A DNA stretch of 64,000 nt from Lepturacanthus savala (lineage: Eukaryota; Chordata; Actinopteri; Scombriformes; Trichiuridae), in assembly GCA_030544235.1 (NCBI GenBank), contig CM060469.1:12704017-12768016 (forward strand). Direction: 5' to 3'. A program made the translations under genes and the position numbers. The notes under the pieces were generated by a model. That model ran no database searches and was not told the DNA's origin. It saw only the letters and a program-made list of their open reading frames with translations. The stretch's first letter is position 1; every line of letters begins with the position of its first letter. Below, piece after piece: positions 49,444 through 61,400 of this stretch.

Positions 49444-52400
49444 GTAAGTTGCACACAGATGTCCATCGATGCGCAAAGACGTGGTATGGCTTGGAAAATG
49501 TTTGGGTTCTCTTTTTTTTTTAGTCTATGGGGTCAACCGCTTTTTTCTCTTTTTTTCCCTTTTCTTTCTATTTTTTGGAGTCCACTGAGATCAACTCTAA
49601 TCCATGTGTCACCCAAATAGCTTATAAACAACTCTGCGTGACAGTGTCCTGCTCCGGTGTGGACGATTTTTTTAAAAAGATAAAACAGCTGCGAAGAAGG
49701 GATCATCACAACAAGTCAATGCAAACTTTCTACACGCTGCAGACACCGATACGAATATTATAGGATTGTTGTAGTGACGATAAAGCTATGGAACGCGGCA
49801 CAACTAACAATATTTGTTAAGAAATGCAGCTTAAAATTTGCATAAAACAAACTTTTTAAAAAAGCATTAGGTAAGAAGTTAAAACGCATTGGACAAATTT
49901 AAGATGAGGCGGGTAAAATACGTGTTTCCATATGGTGATAAAAGCAACATAAAACACGTAAATAGATTGGATTTTATATTAAATATCGCGCAGATTCCTT
50001 CCGAAAGGTGTCTTACATAAGAAGAGCTCACTGTGGGACACATGCCGGATCCGATCACATGTTCGGTCACATTAAAAAAAAAAAAAAAAAAAGTTGCCCA
50101 CTCGACACGTCCGGTTATTGATGAGCTCCCGGTGAAGTGTATCTGTCGTGTCCCCGCGGAGAGCTGCAGCTCCCGGGAGGCGGAATCTCGACAAGTCGGG
50201 CCGTAATTGGTTTAACACATGGGGAGCATGAGGGCTTCACGGACCGCAACAAAAGCGGTGACATCACTTGCTCGGGTTTTGGAGAATGTTAACCGGCAGC
50301 TTAATGCACAGTAACGTAAATAAATCAAAGTTATGTCCGTTTCCACCGCGCTTAAGTAGCTGGGTTCTTCTTCTTTTATGGCGAGCTCACACTGGCACAG
50401 AAGGATCTGCTGTGATCCATCCTGTGTGAAGGGCGCTAATAAAAAGAAACTTTTAGAGGCTGAAAGACAATGGGCCTCGACCAGGAGCTGCCAAGCTGTT
50501 TATTATAGCTGCTAATTGGTCATTACTGTTTTATTCGCTGTGATAAGTGCTTCCCTTTCACTCATCTGTGTGCCGCAGACGATACTGGAATGAGATTCGA
50601 GCTGGAATTTTTCTGTTTGGTCATGAACTAACATGTCATTATTATTATCATCATCATCATTTACTGCAGCTGAGACTCACATAAAAGGTTTAGCTTATGT
50701 GACTTCTTGGTGTCTGAAGAGAATTTGTCAGAAATTGTCAGTTAATATCGAATATCTGAAACACACAAACGGTTTAAATTACCTTCTCCTATCTGCATTT
50801 CTATATTTCTACACTGCAGCGGCGCTTAAACCTTTTCATGTCATCGGGTAAGATTTTGTATGAAAGTGTAGGAAACCCATGACCAAAAAAAAACAGTCAT
50901 ACATTCGGCCATCATGTTGGAATACTAGTGAAAATAAATGATTCCCCTTTTCGCCGAAGACCTCGTCGAACCCCCTGAAGGACCCCTGGGGGTCCCTGGA
51001 ACCCCGCTTTAAGAATCACTGCTCTAAATGACTTCATGTAAGACAAGATAATCTCTCGTCCTCTCAGGATAAAAGCATCAGTTAAATACCTCAAATCCAT
51101 CCATCCGTTTTCTATAGCCGCTTATTCCTCACTAGGGTCAGGGGGGATCTGTTGGAGCCAATCCCAGCGTACTTTGGTCCAGAGGCAGGATCCAGATGGT
51201 CACCAGCCTATCGTGGGGTACACGTACTATTCATTCACACACTCACACCTATGGGCAATTTAGAGTCTCCAATTAACCAGAGAACTTGCTGACGCTGGGA
51301 GAACATGCAAACTCCACACAGAAAGGTCCCAGCTCAAGGCCTTGAACCTGAGACCTTCTTGTTGCCGTGCCGCCTAAACCTCAGATCTAAATCTATAAAA
51401 ACCTTTTAAAGCACACACACATCTGCCACAGTCGTCTTGATGGTCTTCAGTCAGATGGCGTTGCCCCGCGAAACGTTCCACATGCATGTCTGTTGTGCTG
51501 CAGACGGAGGATTTCTTTTGAACTGTTGCATGGATGAGTGAGGAGTAAACAGGCCTTTAGGAACAGAAGGAGATGTCATGTAACTTCCTCTTCAGGATGG
51601 AGAAGAGGGCATTTTGGTTGCATTTTTCTGTCCAGCACAAATCTTCAAATGATGAGACTCATTGAAATAAAATCTTTCCGTCGCTCCCGGGTCACGTCGC
51701 CCAATAACCTGCTCCGTCCTCCACTGTTTCAGGTCGGGATAACCCAAAAATATCAAAGCATTGGTAATCAATCATGAAGTCTGTTATCATGCGATATACA
51801 CGATATACACCGGTTGACACCGGTTATCAATACATTGACGAAGTTGAAGAATTCACTTAACTTAAGGTCTGAGTTGTGCTGGGTTGGTTGATAGGGCTGT
51901 TGAACTCTGTGCGTATGAGCGAAAATGACAAAAAAAAAAAACAACAAAAGGAAATGGAATTAAATTGTGGCGCTCGTTTTTTATTCTGGTCTACGTGCGG
52001 AAAACACTGTTCATGTCCCCCCCGGCCGACGAAGCTTTGAGATCTTTTTTTTTTGTCCTCGATTAATCAGGTCAGCCCTAATCCCGTCCCCCTCCTGAAA
52101 CGATCTGAGCTCCAAGCAGCCTCAGCCTCTCCAAGCTAAAAAAAAAAACATTTTACAAGCCATTTTCTTCAATGAGCGTGTCGAGCAGTGACAATAAACA
52201 GCAGTAATTGTGTATATTGCTGCAGTGGTTTGAGGGGGTCGTACGTTGGACGGCTTCACACCCGCTCCGGGGCAACGTCCCGTCCTCAGCGCCTGGAATA
52301 CATAAACAATGCTTGTTATTCAGCTGGATCGGCATATTATTTGCTAATCACGGCCCCCTGCGCTCGGCTCCCCTATCTGGTGACAAAAGACAACTGGCCT

Positions 52401-55400
52401 TGTTTGTGTTCGTGTGCGCGCGACTGTGTGGAGTCGGGGGGTTATGATGTTAACACCGGTGAAGCATTACAGCTGAATTAACTTCTTCAAAAGGCTGCTC
52501 CTCCGTGAAGGACCACACAACCCGTCAGCGGAGGTGGCTGGAAGCTGACTGGTGTAGCCCCGGGTGCAGATTTGCAGTGGTCTGACAAAGTGTTGATGCG
52601 ACTCGCTCCCTGCACGCTTCTTTCTTCAAAGAAGTCGTCTTACATGTTTTCACAGCGCTGTGGGCAATTCTTGTTTTTTTTCCCAAAATCTTCCTATCAG
52701 AAGAAAATAAACTCTCCTCCTCTCTTCGTGCGCTTTATTCGTTCCTTTCTCGCTTTTTTCGTCCTGTAGTGAGATCAAAAGCTTCCCCAGCTGTAAAAAA
52801 TGATGATGAATGATCCATAATAATAGCTCTTGCAGAATTTTCCAAAGGTTGTACAGGTTTAAAAGCTGAAAAGTACAGGAAATAAGATCTGACGAAAAAC
52901 AACACGGAAAATTAAATTCATAATACGTTTCAAGTTCAAACTAGGTTTTTGAACGCTTTAGCCAAAAATAATGCATTCCTCGCAGTGTTGCCCAACCTTC
53001 AGTGCTACCTGTGGGTTGTAACAAGACTTCCTCTACTGTCTGAGATTTCAGTCATTTGCTAGGATTCTGTAAACGACTAAATTTGCATAATTGTTTTTAT
53101 GACATCTGTGTTCCCTTTTATCCTTATGTCCTCAATTAAACTTCAACCACAAATTAAGTATTAGCTTGTGTCTAAAGATTATTTTAATCACTGATTCATT
53201 TGTGTGTCCATATCAGACAATAGTGAAAAAGGGCCTTGTCTGCAGTTTGATTAACAGCCCAAATCCAAAGGTATTTAATTCAAAGTGAATTAAAACAAAA
53301 AAAAAAAAAACAGCACATCTTCACATCTATAAGCTGCAAATTAGAGCATTTTTGATTATGACTATAATCTCTAAACTTGTGAATGGAATCGTTTGAATGG
53401 AGTAAACCGATCTCTAAGAGTCTCATCACTACGTTCTCCTCCTTCAGATGTAGCCATCATCTACCCCCAGGACCCCGTCCTTCGCATGGGGTCCAACCTG
53501 ACCGCCAGCTGCTGGGTCCACCCCGACCTCGGCGTTCACGCCAGCTCTCTGTTCTGGACGCTGAACGGCCAGCAGCTGCCCGGCTCCTTGTACCGAGTGC
53601 TGAGCCCGACCAACCTCAGCGTGACGCTGGCCGGACTCAACGCCTCCAGGCAAACCTCCGGCGACAACCTGGTCTGTCACAACCACAAGGGACATATCCT
53701 GGCCGGCTCCTGTCTCTATGTCGGCAGTAAGTTTCAGCATAATAAATGTGTTTGTTGAATTTTAGTCGAATTCATGTTTTACTTTGGTGTCTTTAAACCT
53801 TAAAATGACCTTTTCTTCTCTCGGGGGGCGGGGGAGCGTGTGGTATCTGCGTTTGCTTCTCGCTGAAAAAATAAAGGCGTATTACAGGCGTGTACAGCAG
53901 CAATGTGTGGAGAGGAAATGGGAATAAAGGGAAGCGGCAAGGATGTAGTGGGCAGATTTTTAAGTGTCCCTACACAGTTGTTGCTGTATTTTATGTTTAG
54001 TGTTCAGGCTTCAGGCCAGTGAGAGGCCTCCGTGAGTGTGTGTCACTGTGTGACGTTTTGTCCACCTGTGTGGTCCATTACTCGCACCATCACTCATAGG
54101 GCACCACGTTTGACATTTACACACATGCGCGCACACACACCCGCACACACATACATGTGCACACACACCTACATACACACACATTTGCGCTTCTAGTGCT
54201 TCTATGCTGATGAGAACCAGCACTGACGTAATACCTCTACTACCCCTAAACAGATTTTTTTGTATTTATATAAATACATTTTTAAAACAAAGCTTATAAA
54301 TATTCATCAACATCTTATTTTATGGCTAAATTGTAACTACAACTAAAACAAAAAGACTAAACGGGACTAAGACTAAAATAAAAATCCTTGTCAAAATGAA
54401 CAATGTGAGGAAATAGGATTGTATTGTAATTTTTATGGAAAACTCTGGCCATTAATTTTTATAAAGGTTTGAAAAGGCAACAACACATTCTCAGCCTCGC
54501 TGACTAAACACATAGTCCTGCCAAATTTATCACAGTATCAAGAAACTGAGAAAACTATGACTAAAACAAAAACAATGAGATTAAAAACATGACTTTAAAT
54601 TAATTCAATGTTCGAGTAACAGACTAGGACTGAATAAAAAAAAACATAAATCACAAAACCTTGACCTAATTCTTCCCCAAATACTCGAACCAAGCTTTAG
54701 AGTCCCCGGGTCTTTTACCCATCGTTACTTTATTTGGATCTTTACGCTTCACTTTGCAGAATTGAAGGATGCCTTCACATTCACTACTGAAAGTGGAAAG
54801 TTTCTCTGTGCTCACTTTGTCTCCGACATCAAGATGTACACATACAAACTGGATTTTGTGACATCACAACTAGTTTTTGTCGTCCGAAATGGAATTCATG
54901 CAAAGTGTTATGTGCACACAGACTAAGAATTAACTCTTTATTCAAGTAGGCAACTTCTGGCTAATATAAAATCATATGTTCATAGATTCTGTATTTTTCC
55001 ACACAGGCATATGTTTTAACAAGGTATTAAACTGTCTGTGGAAAAAACACAGAGACAAATTACAATTCCAAACAAATTATTTTGAAATGTCTTAAAAAAT
55101 GATAATTCTGTTTTGTTACAGCTTATTTTGTCATTTTGGCCATCATTTCTATTGGCTATGATGTTAAGTACTCGCTACAGTAATTGGGAACATCGCGAAA
55201 ACGAAGTCTGGCAGGGCAAGAAACACGAGTGGTCGGATAATCTGACAGGTTTTAAAGAAGCCATCTGTTTAGCCAACATATCTAAACCACTTATTTTGAG
55301 GTAAAACCGAAGGTCAGTGCACCAGAAAATGTTTGTAATAATCCCTGACTGCACAGGAAAAACTGTGTGCACACACACACAGCTACAGCAAAGTATGTTA

Positions 55401-58400
55401 GATCAAAGTTAAACCATGATGTCTGTGATGGATATTCATAACAGAAAATCGAAATCCAAATGTTTTGCTAACCTGTGGCTTTGTGTAAACCCTGAATGAT
55501 GAAACCTCAATCTCTCGTGTTTCTTGCCACGTATTACAGATGGGGAATGATGGCAAAACGTATGAAAGCAAGATCCAAGTTGTGATAAACTGGAATGTAG
55601 AAGCAAATACTGGAATAACTTCTATTAATCTAGTAACTGCCAATAATAACTTTTTTTTTTTGCGAATAATGTAACAAGTTCTTACATTATTAACTTTTAT
55701 TACATTAAGAATGGAAAAAGTATTACGTTATTGGCTTCTACAGGGAATTATCATTTATTCTCCTCTTTGAAGTGACAAGCAGCCAAAAAATGTCCTCAAT
55801 CTAAATTTAAAATCAGTCCCCGTAAAAATAGAAGTACATGAGCTCATCTTCTCGCAGTTCCCATACACATAAAAACACGTGACATTTTCTAAAAGCCTGA
55901 GAGGTGATCAGATGAAAGAATACTTTTTAGGGGTTGCAAAACCTTTACCAAGAAGAGACAAATGCTTGCATTCTCACAGACACACACATACACAGTCAGG
56001 ATCCTAATCTCTGTGCGACACTGGTGTTCAGCACCCTGTGTTCTGAGAGGCGAGGAATGTTGGCAGGGATCCCGAGTCTGACCAAATCAGACGCACGCAC
56101 GCAGGCGAGCATGCACGCACACACGCAAAAAAAACACCCAACAATTTCTGAGGAACATCCACTAGTGGGTAAATTACACGCAGGAGGAATTAATATCTGA
56201 AAGAAACATCGTATCCTCGCTGATCCTGCATCTCTCGCCCCCAACCTCCTCCTCCTCCTCTCCCTTCTCTTCACCCGTTGCTCCCCCTCTCTCCTCCCCC
56301 TCCTGTCCTAGTGCCTCCAGAGAAGCCGGTCAATCTGACCTGCTGGTCCAGGAACACCAAAGACCTGACTTGCAGCTGGGCTCCAGGAGGGAAGGGGGAG
56401 ACAAACATTAGCACACAGTACACGCTCAAGTACAAACTCAGGTATGTAGACACAGTACAGCCACACCGCACAATATATTCAGTGTTAGAAGTCTTTAAAT
56501 CCATTGTGTTTTATGAAGATCAGCTTCTACTTGACAATAAAGATATATATTTTGAACACAATCGCTGCAATTTGCATGAAAAAATTACACTCTTTCTTAT
56601 CGTGAAATCAAATCAGAACACACGTCGTATACTAACCTCATACATGAGGAGGGGGTGAAAACCAAGCTTCAAAGGGTTAAAGTTGACCCGATTTCAAATA
56701 TATTTAATGATCCTCATTGTTTAAAATGTCCTGAATGTCCTCATGATGTGTAGTTTTCAGGATGTGATCTGCAGTTTTTGTGCGTTTTATGATGCGGACA
56801 TTTAAAAAAAAAAAAAAAAAAACCTACAACAAGTTGAAGTGGAGCTGGAATCAAGTCAAAATACCTTATCTCAACCTTACCTTTGGCAGACCTTATTTTA
56901 AGAGAAATAACAGCAGTAGTAAAATCTCATCTGTAGCTAGTTTCATGAGCATTAGGGGGGGGAAATGGGAACGGTTTTTGAAAATAAGTTTCAGATTTCG
57001 CATTTTTTTAAATAATTAAATCAACAATTTATGAAAAGCAAACAAAGAAGAAATGACTTGACATGCGGTGCCAACAGACATGACAACTGTGTGGACATTT
57101 CTTATTGCAGTCAGATTTGCGTAAATAAGGACTTAATAAAGCGGCTGATGCCAGATAAACTCAAGGCATAACACATTATACAACAATGTGTATTCGTAAG
57201 CGTTGCTGCAGGCTGTTTAGAGTTATTCCAGCGGTTCTTGTTTCCCTCACAGGTGGTATGGGAAGGAGAAGGAGTGCGAGGATTACACTCATACCCAGCC
57301 CTACTCCTGCAGCATCACCCGGGACCTGCACCTCTTCACGCCCTACGAGATCTGGGTGGAGGCCTCCAACCAGCTGGGCCGCGCGACCTCTGATGTCATC
57401 ACCCTGGACATCCTAGACGTGGGTGAGTGCAAGACGACGTGAACTCTGACCCTTCGCTTTATATGTCGCTCCGGAGCTTAGATCTCAGTGTCAGCGAGGC
57501 CTCGGGCCGTTGTCTCGGACAATGGCTTCCAACGTTTTAAGATCGCGACCCCGAAAAACGAAGCGATTTCCACCTGCGACTCTCGTCGCGGGATTTCTAC
57601 GACTCGTGGGATGGGGTTTTGTGAATTTCTCCAGTCCGATTATCTATTCTTTATTTTAATCAGAATCAAAACATTTTTTTGAAGAGTCAAACTATATAAA
57701 TTATACAATTAGGTTACAACAACAAAACATAAAGTATGAATAAACAATATCTAAACAAAACAACAGATATGTGAAATTAAACAAAAAACACTTAACTGTT
57801 TTATGCATCTATACTGTACTTGAATCCAGGCTAATAGCCAACTAAAGTGGTTATGTTCTTTCTCATTAAGCTCACTCGGTTCCTTAAATGCACCACAAAG
57901 CACTGCTTCATCTTTTTTTTCCCCTTCTGAAAGATTTCTCTTGGCTTTTTTCCTTTATTTGACAGCCGGTGTAGAGAAACAGGAAACCCAGAAAGGGAAA
58001 GAAGGGTATGACATGCAACACCTGGTAGCTGAACCGTGGACTTATTTGCTTTCTTGCCAAGACTTTAGATGTGGAGATTTATACCACTTTAATGTTTCCA
58101 CGTTTACTTTGGAGCTAGAGCAGGGAGTAAGGTTGCCACCTTCAGTGTGGAAAATAAGGGACACCTTTCCAGCGACAAAAATGAAGTGGGGAGTGCAGCT
58201 GCTCACATAGGTCATATGCCACTGAGGATCCCCTCTAATGAGATTTGAGTTTCAGATTCTGTCGAATTTTTATGTAGTTTGTCATTTTTATCCATCATTT
58301 TAAAGGCTGCTGCTACTCTCAACATGAGATTAGAGTAAAGCTACTTTATTTTTAAACCATAAGTGTTTTCCACTGATAATACCATAGTACTTTTATTTAA

Positions 58401-61400
58401 GTAGGATTTTAAATGTATGCACACAGTACACATATGCACAGACTACGTAACAGTCTAACTTTGATATTAACCTGCATCTCAACAGGATTTACAGCAGCCA
58501 TCAGTCTGAACACTCAAAACTATTAACACAATAACATGAAAAGGAGTTCACCTGCGTTCAACACAGGATTTATAGCACAGGTGACAAGAACACAATGGTC
58601 ACCTGTTAAAAAACAGGTTTCACAGGCAGCAGTTCGTTCAATTAAGCCAACAGCATAACATCTTTCCCTTTATGAACAACACAGGATTTATAGCCAATTA
58701 TAAATACAGTAAGCCTGCCTTCACAAACTCAAATAAGAGATTAATCCTCCAATACCACTAAGATGTGGATGTCAAATAAGTACTAGCAAAGACCTTCACT
58801 GTAAACAATGTTTTGTTTAAATTAGTTATTTATTATGTCAGGTGGTTGCACAAAATTCATTTATCTAACTCTAGATATGTTTGAGTTTAAGTTGTTTTTA
58901 CCTTTGTTATATTATTATTATATTTTCCAGTATTTGGAGAATAATTACTTTGAGTAAAATTTACTTTTTCACGTATTTAATTTCTAATTAAATACTTTAG
59001 GATTGTATTTGATATACTTTTAAGTTAAATTCGATTTAATTCAAACTTTTAGCTATTTTTTTATATCTTAACGTTCAATACACATTCAAACCAAATATTT
59101 TACTTGTCTGCACATGCGCAGAAGATGGAAATTAAAACGCAAATATTTTTTTTCTAATTATTTTGAATTGAGTTAAATTAGCTTGTTTTAAGGGAGAAAT
59201 TTTATTATTTAATTGTAACATTTACAAGGTGAATATTTTTCAGTGTATAAACTAATGAGTCTTAAAGTTAAACTAGTACTACTACTAGTAACTAGTCTTA
59301 CCAGATCGCAGATCATGATGTTTTTTCTTGGCTCTTGCACGGAACTCCACCACCTCATTAAAGTCCAGTCAGTGACTGGTCAGTTCTCTCAGCTTTGGGT
59401 GAAAGAACCTTCAGTTCATTATGTGTCATCTTGGTCCTCAGTTCGCTTTTTTCAACCCGGACGGTCAGAGAATGAGGAAAGTAACCAGCGTAAATACAAC
59501 ATTCGTTGGTACTGCTGCTGTAGCATTAGCGTTAGCGTTAGCATCGCTGCTACATAGTAGTTCCCGTCTTCCTTAGCTTCTCCTCCTAAGGGCTCGTTGT
59601 CTTCTGTCTTTTCTAAATAGAAAAGATAAATTCCCTAAAGCCTCCCTTTATCACTTATCTTTCTTTTAGTTCTTCTACTCGGTTCGCGACGCTTCATTTT
59701 GAATTTCGCTCTGAAGTTTTTTCTTCTTCTGTTGTTTTGTTTTTGCTGTAGGTTGACCTCTGACCCCCAGACGACACATTTAGCGCCCTTAAAAACCGGC
59801 CATCACACTCACTCATTTTATTATTTTATTATTTATCATATTTACTTTGAATCTGCAAATATGATAATCCGGATAGATAGTGGAAGCATAGTCTTTGTAT
59901 TAGAGTGCATAGGTGATAATATTTTGTTATGTTAAAAATAAATATTATATAAATAAATATTACAAATATTAAGTGCATTGCATTGTGTAAATGCCATGGA
60001 CACTACTTGTAATTTTCTGTCTTTGTTACCTACTGTTACAGTATACATATGAACAATAAGCTTGATTGGAAATAAATTAAACATCTAATAAAAGCTAGGT
60101 AAACAATATATTATTATATCAACATCTAAAAAAAACAGTGTTTTTGCTGCTCAGCTGTATGTTGAGGTGTTCATTTCTACCCCATTTATCCAATTATCCT
60201 CCAGCTTTACTCGTTTAGCTGGCCTCAAAAGGATGACATAAATGTATAAATGTTGATGAAGAATATCACTTTGCTTTATAGGTTCGTCTTTTTTCATCCC
60301 TACAGACAGGACATTGGCTGCAGCTCTGTAACTTCTGGCTTTTGGAGAAAGTTGCTCACAAGTTCTCATACACTTCGCACTGATTAGAACTGAGTCGCGT
60401 TCCCTTTTAAAGCTTTGTTCAGTGGTCCGTTGCCCAGCTTAGTGTGGTTTAAGCAAACGGAGCATGCAATAAGACTAAATCCTTCTACTCTCTCATTATC
60501 CCCCATTAAAACCCACACACAATCACACATAGACACATGCATGCACACACCTGGAGGCAGGTGTGTGACGAAGTGAAATGCCCCTGTCTTTTGATTTTCT
60601 TGACACACACACACACACACGTAAACATGCGCACACAAAAAAAAGCACCCGCTAACCCCTCTTTTATGTCATGTTGGAATGTTCCAGACTGATCCCCTAA
60701 CCTAATCCTGTCTCCAAGCCTGCCGCGGACCCTCGAGGCCCGAGGAGTTTTGGGCTTTTGAGGTTTGAACCTGAAATAATATGACTTGATTAGCCTGGAA
60801 GTCCTCACCTTATTCACTCCTAACACACTCCTTGTGCCGCAGTGAGAGAAAAACCATATAGAGTTACAGAGGTGAACCCATCACTGGCACGGGAAGTGAG
60901 CGTCCATCAAACTGTAATCCCGTTCCCTAATTTACACACACACACACACCTGTTTACACACCCTGAGGGCAGGGCAGGGCCTGGTAACTGTATAGAAACA
61001 GGGATTGCATGCAGAGCGGAGGCGGGTTTTCCAGACTTGCGTGCGTGTTTCTTTTCATTCAAGCAGTTTCCACATCAGCGGCAGCAGCACGTCATAAAAT
61101 GCAGAGGAACCACACCTGCGTCGAGCGCTGTGAGTCACTCGTGTCTTACGGTCACGTCCAATCAGTTCTGAAGGCGAGGCAGAAAAACACCTACGGTTTT
61201 CTGCATTCCTCAGTCGCACGGGGGAAGCCCTCTGAAACTGGAAGCAACTTGTACCGGTGTCGCTGTCTCACCCTGAGACGAGGATGACACATCAGCACTG
61301 ATTAATCTGTTATAAACGCCACGTCTCCTTGACTTTTCCAGCATATCCACAGTTCTCAGTTTACTCGTATCTTTATTACAACTGAATATTCTCCTTTTCC

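Larger units (their letters stand above)
49444..53447 (+). other. crlf1: crlf1 intron 1
   Basis: A 4.0-kb intron. It holds a hAT-end-like fragment (50941-51021), an interspersed repeat copy (51098-51377), CpG-rich sequence near 50100-50260 and a possible conserved non-coding segment (52200-52460). No exon seen. Confidence 0.85.

Noticed and set aside
53444..53740. 98-codon minus-strand ORF
   Set aside because: Antisense shadow of crlf1 exon 2, whose plus-strand frame matches the CRLF1 Ig domain.
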